Positions 34,914 to 43,437 of a DNA stretch of 64,000 nt are shown here, in pieces; position 1 is the first letter of the stretch; every line of letters starts with the position of its first letter. A program made the translations under genes and the position numbers. This DNA is from DATFMP01 sp035266845. Its GTDB lineage: Bacteria > SAR324 > JACQKK01. Location of the stretch: NCBI GenBank assembly GCA_035266845.1, contig DATFMP010000018.1, positions 17,449 to 81,448 on the forward strand, given 5' to 3'. Below the pieces are notes generated by a model. It was not told the origin of the DNA. It was given only the letters and a program-made list of their open reading frames with translations, and did no database searches.

Positions 34914-36311
34914 TCAGGCGCCCAACTCCCGGACGTCCACGAAGTGGCCCGCGATGGCGGCGGCGGCGGCCATGGCCGGGCTGACCAGGTGCGTGCGGCC
35001 GCCGCGGCCCTGGCGGCCCTCGAAGTTGCGATTGGTTGTGGAGGCGCAGCGCTCGCCCGGCTGCAGCATGTCGCCGTTCATGGCGATGCACATGGAGCAG
35101 CCCGGCTCGCGCCAGGAGAAGCCCGCCTCGCTGAAGATGCGGTCCAGGCCCTCGGCCTCCGCCTGCTTGCGCACCAAGCCACTGCCCGGCACCACCATGG
35201 CCTGCACGGTGGAGGAGACCCGTTTGCCCTTCACGATGCGTGCGGCCTCGCGCAGGTCCTCGATGCGGCTGTTGGTGCACGAGCCGATGAACACGCGGTC
35301 CAGGGTCACGTCCGTCATCGCCGTGCCGGCACTCAGCCCCATGTATTCCAGAGCCCGCTCCCAGGCCCGGCGCTGGTCGTCGCTGGGGGCGTCGCGCGGG
35401 TCGGGCACGGCGCCATCGACGCCCGTCACCATGCCGGGATTGGTGCCCCAGGTGACCTGTGGCCCCAATCGCCCCGCGTCCACATGCACCTCGGTGTCGA
35501 AGCGCGCATCCGGGTCGCTGGGCAGCGCCTTCCAGGTGGCCAGGGCCTTGTCCCAATCCGCGCCCTGCGGCGCGAAGGGGCGGCCCTTCACGTAGGCGAA
35601 GGTCGTCTCGTCCGGGGCCACCATGCCCGTGCGCGCGCCGCCTTCGATGGTCATGTTGCAGAGGGTCATGCGTGCTTCCATGCTCAGGGCGCGGATGGCC
35701 TCGCCGGCATACTCGATGGCGTGGCCCGTGCCCCCGGCGATGCCGATCTGGCCGATCATGGCCAGGATCAGATCCTTGCTGTAAATGCCCGGGCCGGTGA
35801 CACCGTCGAAGGTAACGCGCATCCGCTTGGGCTTGTGCTGCAACACGGTCTGCGTGGCCATCACGTGCTCGGCCTCCGTGCTGCCGATGCCGAAGGCCAG
35901 GCAACCCAGCGCGCCATGGGTGGCCGTGTGGGAATCGCCGCAGCACAGCGTGATGCCGGGCAGCGTGATGCCCTGCTCAGGCCCCACCACGTGCGTGATG
36001 CCGTTGCGGGCGTCATCCACGTCGAAGAAGTGATAGCCCATCTCCCGGTGCCCTTCGCGCATGGCCTCTACCAGCCGCGTCGCCTCCTCGTCGGCGTAGG
36101 GCCCGGTCTGGTTCACGGTGGGGATGGAATGGTCCAGCACGGCGAAGCTCTGCTGCGGCCGCCGCATCTTTAGGCCCTTCTGCTTCATGCGCAGGATGAT
36201 ACCGCCCTTCAGGTCGTGCAGCAGGTGGCGGTCCACGTAGAGGATGGTCTGCCCCCCCTCCATTCCCACCACGTGGGTGTCCCAGATCTTGTCGAACAGC
36301 GTCTTGCCCAT
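34914..36311 (-). CDS. leuC: 3-isopropylmalate dehydratase large subunit, LeuC paralogue adjacent to leuD
   Basis: A 465-residue aconitase-family protein with the 4Fe-4S cysteines in FIGSCTNSRIEDL and GCSMC, YVDRHLLHDL, CGDSHTATHGALG and GERCASTTNRNFEGRQG. It differs from canonical LeuC in the N-terminal region (DLKGGIILRMKQKGLKMRRP in place of the usual HEVTSPQAFDGLR type). That region helps shape the substrate pocket, so it could act on a related acid such as citramalate/citraconate, or be a second isopropylmalate enzyme. It lies 24 bases after the other leuC and 49 before leuD. Confidence 0.9.
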   Translation of the reverse strand: MGKTLFDKIWDTHVVGMEGGQTILYVDRHLLHDLKGGIILRMKQKGLKMRRPQQSFAVLDHSIPTVNQTGPYADEEATRLVEAMREGHREMGYHFFDVDDARNGITHVVGPEQGITLPGITLCCGDSHTATHGALGCLAFGIGSTEAEHVMATQTVLQHKPKRMRVTFDGVTGPGIYSKDLILAMIGQIGIAGGTGHAIEYAGEAIRALSMEARMTLCNMTIEGGARTGMVAPDETTFAYVKGRPFAPQGADWDKALATWKALPSDPDARFDTEVHVDAGRLGPQVTWGTNPGMVTGVDGAVPDPRDAPSDDQRRAWERALEYMGLSAGTAMTDVTLDRVFIGSCTNSRIEDLREAARIVKGKRVSSTVQAMVVPGSGLVRKQAEAEGLDRIFSEAGFSWREPGCSMCIAMNGDMLQPGERCASTTNRNFEGRQGRGGRTHLVSPAMAAAAAIAGHFVDVRELGA

Positions 36312-36335
36312 CGTTTCGGCTCGATTGGTGGGCGA

Positions 36336-37751
36336 TCAGCCCAGGTTCAGCGTTCGCACGTCCACGAAGTGACCGGTCACACCGGCCGCCGCGGCCATCG
36401 CGGGGCTGACCAGGTGCGTGCGGCCGCCGGCGCCCTGGCGCCCTTCGAAGTTGCGGTTGGAGGTGGAGGCGCAGCGCTCGCCGGGGCTGAGCGTGTCCGG
36501 GTTCATCCCCAGGCACATGGAGCAGCCCGGCTCGCGCCATTCGCAGCCCGCATCCAGGAACACACGGTGCAACCCTTCCGCCTCGGCCTGCTTGCGCACC
36601 AGGCCGCTGCCCGGCACCACCAGCACGCGCACACCCGGGGCCACCTTGCGACCTTTGACGACGCGGGCGGCCTCGCGCAGGTCCTCGATGCGGCTGTTGG
36701 TACACGAGCCGATGAACACGGCGTCCACCTTGATGTCCATGATGGGCATGCCCGGCTGCAGATCCATGTAGGTGAGCGCGCGGCCCCACGATTCGCGCTC
36801 GTTGGCGTCGCGGCCGGTGGTGGGATCGGGCACTCGGCCGTCCACGCCCGTCACCATGCCCGGGTTGGTGCCCCAGGTCACCTGCGGCACGAGGCCGGAG
36901 ATGTCGAAGTCCACCACCTTGTCGTAGCCCGCACCCGCATCGCTGGGGAGTGTCTTCCAGTACGCCAGGGCGCGCTCCCAGTCCGCGCCCTGGGGCGCCA
37001 TCGGGCGGCCGCTGAGGTACTGCAGGGTGGTGTCGTCCGGGGCGATCATGCCGGCGCGGGCGCCGGCTTCGATGGACATGTTGGAGACCGTCATGCGCTG
37101 TTCCATCGTCATGGCGCGGATGGCCTCCCCGGCATATTCGATCACGTGCCCCGTCCCGCCCCCAATGCCGATCTTGCCGATCAGGCCCAGGATCACGTCC
37201 TTGGAGGCCAGACCCGCGGGCAGGCGCCCGTCGATCCGCACCAGCATGGCCTTGGGCTTGGTCTGCAGCAGGGTCTGCGTGGCGAAGACGTGCTCCACCT
37301 CGCTGGTGCCGATCCCGAAGGCCAGCGCCCCGAAGGCCCCGTGGGTGGCCGTGTGCGAATCCCCGCAGACGATCGTCGTGCCCGGCTGCGTGAAGCCCTG
37401 CTCCGGCCCCACCACGTGCACGATGCCGTTGCGGTCGTCCGTCACGTCGAACAATTCCACGCCAAAGGCAGGCGCGTTATTGCGCAGAGCCGCCACCTGG
37501 GCCGCGGCGATGGGATCGTCGATGGGCCCGCGCTGGTTCACCGTGGGGATGTTGTGGTCGATCACGCCCAGGGTGGCGTCCGGCCGGCGCAGGGGCCGCC
37601 CCGCCGCGCGCAGGCCCTCGAAGGCCTGCGGGGTGGTGACCTCATGGATCAGGTGGCGGTCGATATACAGCACCGTGCGGCCGCCCACCTCGCCCACCGC
37701 ATGGGAAGCCCAGATCTTCTCGAACAGTGTCTTGCCGGCTGCTTGCGTCAT
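36336..37751 (-). CDS. leuC: 3-isopropylmalate dehydratase large subunit, canonical LeuC
   Basis: A 471-residue protein close to standard LeuC: KTLFEKIWASHAVGE, YIDRHLIHEVTTPQAFEGLR, CGDSHTATHGAFGALAFGIG, TSEVEHVFATQTL, SCTNSRIEDLREAA and GCSMCLGMNPD. All three cluster cysteines are present. ATG at 37751 with AGGG upstream; the frame continues to 37829 without homology. It is the first gene of leuC-leuC-leuD. Confidence 0.95.
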   Translation of the reverse strand: MTQAAGKTLFEKIWASHAVGEVGGRTVLYIDRHLIHEVTTPQAFEGLRAAGRPLRRPDATLGVIDHNIPTVNQRGPIDDPIAAAQVAALRNNAPAFGVELFDVTDDRNGIVHVVGPEQGFTQPGTTIVCGDSHTATHGAFGALAFGIGTSEVEHVFATQTLLQTKPKAMLVRIDGRLPAGLASKDVILGLIGKIGIGGGTGHVIEYAGEAIRAMTMEQRMTVSNMSIEAGARAGMIAPDDTTLQYLSGRPMAPQGADWERALAYWKTLPSDAGAGYDKVVDFDISGLVPQVTWGTNPGMVTGVDGRVPDPTTGRDANERESWGRALTYMDLQPGMPIMDIKVDAVFIGSCTNSRIEDLREAARVVKGRKVAPGVRVLVVPGSGLVRKQAEAEGLHRVFLDAGCEWREPGCSMCLGMNPDTLSPGERCASTSNRNFEGRQGAGGRTHLVSPAMAAAAGVTGHFVDVRTLNLG

Positions 37752-37891
37752 GGCTGGCCCTGGCCTGCGGTGCCGGATGCGCCGCCGGGTTGATCCGGGA
37801 GCAGTGTGGCACCGGAGATGCGGATGCATGGCGGAAACGCGTGCGAATCCGCCCGATAACGCCGCAGGCTACTGCGCTCGCGCGGGATCGG

Positions 37892-39085
37892 TCAAGCGAT
37901 GGGACGGGATGCGGTGGGGGACGCTGGCACCCTCGGCGCGAATGCGGCCGGCCCGCTCAACAGCAGCCGCACCAGATCCGCCTGCCGCCCGACGCCGGTC
38001 TTTCGGCGGATGGCGCGCAGGTGCACGCGCGCCGTGTGCCAACTGATGCGGAAGGACGCCGCGATCTCCGCCAGCTCGCGACCCTGCGCCAGGGCGGCGG
38101 CCAGATGCGCCTCGGCGATCGTGAAGCCGTAGAGCAGGCGCAGCGCGTCCGCATCCAGCGGCTGGGCAGCGCCCGGCTCGCCGATGAACACCGCGGCGCA
38201 CAGCGGCTCCGGCCCGAGCGCCCGCAGGCCGTCGCGGCCTGCCGGGAGCGGCGCCACCAGCACCTGCAGGGGAGGCAGCGGAGGCCGGCGGAGCCGCAGC
38301 GCTGCGCCAGCGCCGGCGGCGCCCCCCCGCCCCAGTCCGATGCGGACAGCATTGTCCAACATACGTGCAAAATGTTCGGCCTGGGCCGCGTCGCTTGTCG
38401 TCAGGCGCCGGCCCCAGCGGCGCAGGCCCTCGCCCTGCCGCAGGATGGCCTCCGCGCGGGCATTGGCCCAGCGGAAGGTACCGAACTCGCCGATGAGCAC
38501 CAAGCCGAAGTCCAGCCCATTCAGCAGTGCCTCCGCCCATCCTTCAACCGCCCCCGTGCCCTTCAGGCGGCGGTTGATGGCGAGCGCACGCGTCAGGTGC
38601 GGCCCCAGTGTGTGCAGCGTCCGCAGCTCGCCGTCACCGTGAGGACCCTGCGTTCGCGGCCGCTCCACGTTGAGGAACGTGATGCGGTCGCCCGATCGCT
38701 CCAGCCAGACGCCGGCGACGTGGTGCATGTCCTGGGGCTTCATCCAGTCATTGTAGTATTCCGTTCCCATCAGTTCGGGCTCGGAAAGAACCTGCGCGCC
38801 GTGGAACGTCTGCTCCGGCGTGGCATGCTGCAGGAATGGCATGCGGTAGGGGTACAGGTCCGCGTAGTAGTCGTGCAGGCTCTGCAAATACGCACGATCC
38901 AGGTTGTACGCTTGCAGGAAGGGGATCGCGTGCGTGCCGAAGTCGCCACACGCGAAAACGGTCGAGTGCGAGTGCACCGCCCGCGCAATCTCGCCTAGTA
39001 CCGCCGGCCAGCACGCCGGGTCGGTGCCCGCCTCGTAGATGCGCCCAATCAGCTCGTGTACAGCGTCCTGCACTCCCGGTTTCAT
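37892..39085 (-). CDS. LuxR-family helix-turn-helix regulator, tandem copy 1
   Basis: A 397-residue regulator. The C-terminal DNA-binding domain reads LLYGFTIAEAHLAAALAQGR, then LAEIAASFRISWHTARVHLRAI and RRKTGVGRQADLVRLLL. The N-terminal 300 residues have a helical segment (HELIGRIYEAGTDPACWPAV) and a PAS-like middle (LDFGLVLIGEFGTFRWANARAEAIL); no autoinducer-binding domain is recognisable. A conserved EYYNDWMKPQDM segment is shared with the next gene. ATG at 39085 with GGAGAGAGG 3-10 bases upstream. Possibly controls the leu operon or the ligase gene, but this is only adjacency. Confidence 0.85.
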   Translation of the reverse strand: MKPGVQDAVHELIGRIYEAGTDPACWPAVLGEIARAVHSHSTVFACGDFGTHAIPFLQAYNLDRAYLQSLHDYYADLYPYRMPFLQHATPEQTFHGAQVLSEPELMGTEYYNDWMKPQDMHHVAGVWLERSGDRITFLNVERPRTQGPHGDGELRTLHTLGPHLTRALAINRRLKGTGAVEGWAEALLNGLDFGLVLIGEFGTFRWANARAEAILRQGEGLRRWGRRLTTSDAAQAEHFARMLDNAVRIGLGRGGAAGAGAALRLRRPPLPPLQVLVAPLPAGRDGLRALGPEPLCAAVFIGEPGAAQPLDADALRLLYGFTIAEAHLAAALAQGRELAEIAASFRISWHTARVHLRAIRRKTGVGRQADLVRLLLSGPAAFAPRVPASPTASRPIA

Positions 39086-39307
39086 GCCTCTCTCCGCTAA
39101 GAGGCTCTGCTCACCGTGGATCGCCGGACTGCTCACGCCCACATTATGTAGCTCTTGTATAATGACTGTAGCGCGACCCACGCTTGGCGCGCAAGAAATC
39201 CGCTCAGGAAGCCGGTTTGCGGTCCGCTGAGCGACGGTGCCGTGCGAGCGCCGATTGAATCTGCCGTCGCGACGGATCGGCCAGCGCACGCGGATCATAC
39301 GCCCCGG

Positions 39308-40483
39308 TCAGAGGGGGCGCGGCGCGAAGGCGGCCGGGCCGCTCAGCAGCAATCGCACCAGGTCCGCCTGCCGCCGGACGCCGGTCTTGTCGTAGATGGT
39401 GCGCAGTTGCGCGCGCGCCGTATTGCGGGCTATTCCGAAGGCCTCCGCAATCTCGGTCAGCTCGCGGCCCTCGGCCACGGCCACGGCCAGTCGAGCCTCC
39501 GCGGGCGTGAGATGGTACAGCAGCCGCAGCACGGCCGCGTCCAGTGGGTCGGGCGCACCGGGTTCGCTGATCAGCACCGCGGCACAGATGCGGCGCGGGG
39601 ACAGCAGCGATAGCGGGGAATCGGAGGCGGGCACCGGCGCCACCAACACCCGCAATGGTGACCGCCCGTTGAGTCCGTGCAGCCGCAGGGCTCCACCCGG
39701 GTGCAGGCCCTGCCCTCGCCCCGTCCGCACAGTCAGCTCCAGCAGCGCCTCCAGCGCAACCTGATCACGGTGCCCCTCAGCGACCAGCCGGCCGCCCTCC
39801 AGGCGCAAACGCGGCTCAGCTGCCATGAGCGACTCAGCGCGCTTGTTGAAGAATGCCGGGCGGCCATACGCGTCGATCAGGACCACGCCAACGGGCAGGC
39901 CGTCCAGCAGCGCCTGGGCCCCTGTGGCCTGCCGCCCCAGATACCCCAGAGTAGCGCCCACCTGCAGTGCGCGACACACGTGGGGATACAGCCTTTCCAG
40001 CACCTCCAGGGAGTTCACGCCAAAGGGGCCCACTTGGCGCTGCCGCTCGAAGTCGAGTTGGCCTCGCATGGCACCCTGGCGGTAGACGAAGGCGCCGAGG
40101 TGATAGTTGATGCCCTGCGGCCCCAGCCAGTCGTTGTAGTACTCGCTGCGGGGCATCACCTCATCGTACACGAACGGTGTCGCTACACCCGGACGGCGCA
40201 GTTCGTGAGAGGAGTAGTAGGTGCCCTCGTAGGTCGCGAAGAATTCCGCGTACGGGTTGATCCACCAGTAGTATTCATCGAAAGACGGCCACACGGCCGG
40301 ATCGATGCCCGCGGAACGCAGGAAGACGACGGCGTTCTGCTCGTAGTCAGGGAGTAGCAACACGGCGGACGTGGCCTCCACGCACGTCACCATGCCCGCC
40401 AGGCACGCTTCCCAGCGGTCCGGGTCCAGCGCCGCCTCATAGATCAGCGGCAACACGCCGACGAGTGCGTGCTCGTCTTCCAT
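39308..40483 (-). CDS. LuxR-family helix-turn-helix regulator, tandem copy 2
   Basis: A 391-residue paralogue of the neighbouring regulator with the same architecture: LPLIYEAALDPDRWEACLAG at the start, EYYNDWLGPQGIN, a PAS-like segment (LPVGVVLIDAYGRPAFFNKRA) and a C-terminal helix-turn-helix (LLYHLTPAEARLAVAVAEGR, LTEIAEAFGIARNTARAQLR). It ends RQADLVRLLLSGPAAFAPRPL-like, nearly identical to copy 1. ATG at 40483 with GGGGGAAGG upstream. It reads toward copy 1 with a 222-base gap, so each may have its own promoter. Confidence 0.85.
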   Translation of the reverse strand: MEDEHALVGVLPLIYEAALDPDRWEACLAGMVTCVEATSAVLLLPDYEQNAVVFLRSAGIDPAVWPSFDEYYWWINPYAEFFATYEGTYYSSHELRRPGVATPFVYDEVMPRSEYYNDWLGPQGINYHLGAFVYRQGAMRGQLDFERQRQVGPFGVNSLEVLERLYPHVCRALQVGATLGYLGRQATGAQALLDGLPVGVVLIDAYGRPAFFNKRAESLMAAEPRLRLEGGRLVAEGHRDQVALEALLELTVRTGRGQGLHPGGALRLHGLNGRSPLRVLVAPVPASDSPLSLLSPRRICAAVLISEPGAPDPLDAAVLRLLYHLTPAEARLAVAVAEGRELTEIAEAFGIARNTARAQLRTIYDKTGVRRQADLVRLLLSGPAAFAPRPL

Positions 40484-40564
40484 GCCCTTCCCCCGTGCTT
40501 ATCCCGGCGCTGCCGCGAGAGACCCAGTTCTCCTCTTCGATTCCGGCAGGCCGTTACCCGGCCG

Positions 40565-42085
40565 CTACCGAGCCTCCCCAAAGGCCTGCTTGACGGCCTC
40601 GCGATCGATCCCACCCCCGTCCGTGCGGGGCAGCACGTTGGTGAAGAAGACTCGCTTGGGGCGTTTGAAGCGGGCGATCCGGCCGCCCACATGGTCGATC
40701 ACGCCCGGCTCGGAGAGCGCGTGGCCCTGGGGCGCCTGCACCACAGCGCGCACGGCCTCGCCCCACTCGGCATCCGGCACCCCGAACACGCACACGGCCT
40801 CCACGCCCGCGATCTCCATGATCACGGATTCCACCTCCGCCGGGTACACGTTCTCCCCGCCCGGCTTGATCAGCTCCTTCTCCGGCTTGCGCCGGACGTA
40901 GTGCAGGTAACCGTCATCGTCGAAGCGCCCTACGTCGCCCGTGTGGTGCCAGCCCCCGCGGAAGGTGTGCTCTGTCACGTCCGGCTGACCGTAGTACTCC
41001 TTCATCACCAGCGGCCCGCGCACGAGGATCTCGCCCGGCTGGCCCGTGGACACGTCGCTGTCATAGTCGTCCACCAGGCGCACGATGGCCAGCGGCCCTG
41101 GCCTGCCCGCAGCGCCGGGACGCTCTGCGACGGGTTGCAGCGTGACGAAGCCGGTGGTCTCCGACTGCCCGAATCCGGTCCAGAATTGAGCGCCCGTGCG
41201 CTTGTGCAGCAGTTCGATGGTGTCCGGACTCTCCAGTCCAGAGACGATGCGCAGGGAAGCTAGCTGGCTCTTGGCCTTCTCGGCCGCCCCGAGCAGATTC
41301 AGCAGCACAGGGGGAAAGTCGGAGATGTGCGTGCCACCATACTCGTCAATCAGGTGCACGGCCTCCGCCGGGTCGTACTTGGGCATGACCACGTTGCAGC
41401 CGCCGGCATGCATCACCGCCAGGGTCATACCCAGCGCGGCAATATGAAACAGTGGCAGCGCCACGATGTTCACGTCCGCCTCCGTCACACCCATCAGGGC
41501 CATGGCCTGCAGATTCGCCGCCAGCACGTTGGCGTGGCTGAGGGCTGCCCCGCGCGGAATGATGTCCACCGCGGCCGTGCTGATGACGCAGAACGTATCG
41601 TCCGGGCTCACCTCCGGACGCGGCGGCGGCGCCACGTCAGCGTAGAGCGTCTCGAAGGGCTGCATTCCCACCGCCGCCTCAGCCCCGAACTGATACCAGT
41701 GCGGGATGTCTTTTCGGGTCGAGGCCCAATCGCCGATCAATCCCAGACTCTGCGTGTCCACGACCATCATCACCGGCTGTGCGCGCTCCAGCACGCGCCC
41801 TACCTCCTCGCTGGAAAGCCGCCAGTTGATGGGATAGGCGATGAGCCCTTGCCGCGCGCACGCGCCGTACAGCTCCAGGTAGCCAGGGTCGTTCTGCGCC
41901 AGGATGCACACGCGCTGCCCCGGTTGCAGACCGCGGGCCACCAACCCGGCCGCCAGGGAATCCACGCGGATCATCAGCTCGGCGAAGGTCTGGCGGCGAC
42001 CCTCGAACACCACGGCCGGCCGCTTGGCGTGGAGTTGGGCATTGCGCACCAACAGATCATAGACGGTGAAGCCTGCGACGCTCAT
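40565..42085 (-). CDS. Acyl-CoA synthetase (AMP-forming) family protein with altered catalytic loops
   Basis: A 506-residue ANL-superfamily protein. Recognisable are the N-terminal AKRPAVVFEGRRQTFAEL, FWTGFGQSETTGFVT (substrate/ATP loop), HTGDVGRFDDDGYLHYVRR and ELIKPGGENVYPAEVE. Two motifs deviate: the P-loop reads ISTAAVDIIPRGAALSH instead of a TSGTTGxPKG type, and the A10 lysine loop reads LPRTDGGGIDR, with Gly where the adenylating Lys should be. It may belong to a subfamily with a different mechanism or be inactive in adenylation. ATG at 42085; the longer frame to 42127 has no support. Confidence 0.85.
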   Translation of the reverse strand: MSVAGFTVYDLLVRNAQLHAKRPAVVFEGRRQTFAELMIRVDSLAAGLVARGLQPGQRVCILAQNDPGYLELYGACARQGLIAYPINWRLSSEEVGRVLERAQPVMMVVDTQSLGLIGDWASTRKDIPHWYQFGAEAAVGMQPFETLYADVAPPPRPEVSPDDTFCVISTAAVDIIPRGAALSHANVLAANLQAMALMGVTEADVNIVALPLFHIAALGMTLAVMHAGGCNVVMPKYDPAEAVHLIDEYGGTHISDFPPVLLNLLGAAEKAKSQLASLRIVSGLESPDTIELLHKRTGAQFWTGFGQSETTGFVTLQPVAERPGAAGRPGPLAIVRLVDDYDSDVSTGQPGEILVRGPLVMKEYYGQPDVTEHTFRGGWHHTGDVGRFDDDGYLHYVRRKPEKELIKPGGENVYPAEVESVIMEIAGVEAVCVFGVPDAEWGEAVRAVVQAPQGHALSEPGVIDHVGGRIARFKRPKRVFFTNVLPRTDGGGIDREAVKQAFGEAR

Positions 42086-42180
42086 CGCTCTCTCTCGGCT
42101 TGGGAATGCCTGGGGGGTTGCGCCCACCTATACCAGTCCGGGCGCGCGGCTGCCAAGGCCCGCGGGCGCGCAGCACGGGC

Positions 42181-43290
42181 TCAGGCGCCCGGCCGGATGC
42201 GCAACAGTTCCCGGTCGCGCACGCGCTTCACCTGCTCACGATTGAGCAGGTTGTTCAGGCGCACGCGTGCCTCCTCGCCCAGGCCACGAAACTGTCCGCG
42301 CACCAGGTAGTGCCCATCGACCATCGGTGCGCGCGAGAGCACCTCCAGCATCAGCCGCATGGGCTGGCCATGCACCTCGAAGCTGAGCTGAGCCAAGCCC
42401 CGTTCCGCCAAGGGCTCCGGCACCATCAGCGATGCGCCGCCGTAGCTCAGGTCCAGCAGACGGCCGTCGCCCTTGTGGCTCGGCATACCGCCGCCCCGGC
42501 CCAGCCGGCGGCCCAGCTCCGAGCGCTCGAGAAACTGGTAGGTGCAGGGCAGATCCACCGAGAGCCGGAAGGCGTTGCGGTGCTCGGCGGCGGAATCGCG
42601 GAAGGCATGCCGCGCCCGTAGGGCGGGGAAGGCTCCCCCGCCCACCGGCTCCAGGTCAAGCCGGAACACCGCCTCGCCGCCGCGCTCCCGCCAGTAGAGC
42701 AGGAATACCCGCGGGTTGCGCTCCAGCAGGCTGCGGATCTCCTCATCGGGCGCCAGATCGATCAGCAGGTAGTCCTCGTTCACGTCCAGCAGCGCGCAGT
42801 ACAGATCCAGCTTCTCCTCACCGATGTTGGCGATAAGCCGCACGGGAAGGTCCGCCAACAGTTGGCGCGTGGAAACCAGCGCGATCTCGGGATTCATCAC
42901 ATTGAGATGCAGCGCCTGGCGCAGCCGCCCCAGGTTCCCAAACGTAGCGTCGTCCCCCTCCTCCACGAGACGCTCGGCCGCACGCTCGAAGGCCTCGGCA
43001 TCCTGGATAAAGGCGTACTCATCCGTGGCGTTGGCATACCGCATCAGCTTGCGCAGCACGGCCCGCACCGCCGGCGTCATGTGGTGCTCGCTGGAGAAGC
43101 GATCCAACTGCGAGCGCCGCCGCCGGTTCCGCATCCAATGTTGCACCCGCCGATGCAACACCACCGTCACCAGCACGGTAAGCGCCAGCGCCAGCAACAG
43201 CAGCGCGATGTTGCGCACCACCTCTGCCGTGAGACCAGGAAACCGGAAGAAGCTGAGGTCGGACAGCGGTGACTTGTCGTCTGCTGCCAT
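42181..43290 (-). CDS. Membrane-anchored PilZ-domain protein (YcgR-like c-di-GMP effector)
   Basis: A 369-residue protein with one N-terminal membrane helix (residues about 25-47, IALLLLALALTVLVTVVL), a basic stretch (RNRRRRS), a helical region, a YcgR-N-like domain (about 140-230) and a PilZ domain with both c-di-GMP motifs, RNAFR near 240 and DLSYGGASL near 285. Such proteins tune motility or surface behaviour in response to c-di-GMP. No flagellar genes are in the window. ATG at 43290 with GGAGGC upstream. Confidence 0.82.
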   Translation of the reverse strand: MAADDKSPLSDLSFFRFPGLTAEVVRNIALLLLALALTVLVTVVLHRRVQHWMRNRRRRSQLDRFSSEHHMTPAVRAVLRKLMRYANATDEYAFIQDAEAFERAAERLVEEGDDATFGNLGRLRQALHLNVMNPEIALVSTRQLLADLPVRLIANIGEEKLDLYCALLDVNEDYLLIDLAPDEEIRSLLERNPRVFLLYWRERGGEAVFRLDLEPVGGGAFPALRARHAFRDSAAEHRNAFRLSVDLPCTYQFLERSELGRRLGRGGGMPSHKGDGRLLDLSYGGASLMVPEPLAERGLAQLSFEVHGQPMRLMLEVLSRAPMVDGHYLVRGQFRGLGEEARVRLNNLLNREQVKRVRDRELLRIRPGA

Positions 43291-43437
43291 GCTGGGGCCT
43301 CCCTCGCGACACGATGCGGGCGCGGTATTCTATCCTGTGCTTCGGGCGGGCACAGCGCCCACGAACCGCCCCCAACAGGTCCGGGTGTGCTGCGGCGACG
43401 CAGGCCGGAGTCTGGCCGCGGCTCCCCAGACCGGCGC

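Noticed and set aside
37892..40483. Quorum-sensing LuxR receptors
   Set aside because: The C-terminal helix-turn-helix is present but no autoinducer-binding domain or luxI-like gene was seen.
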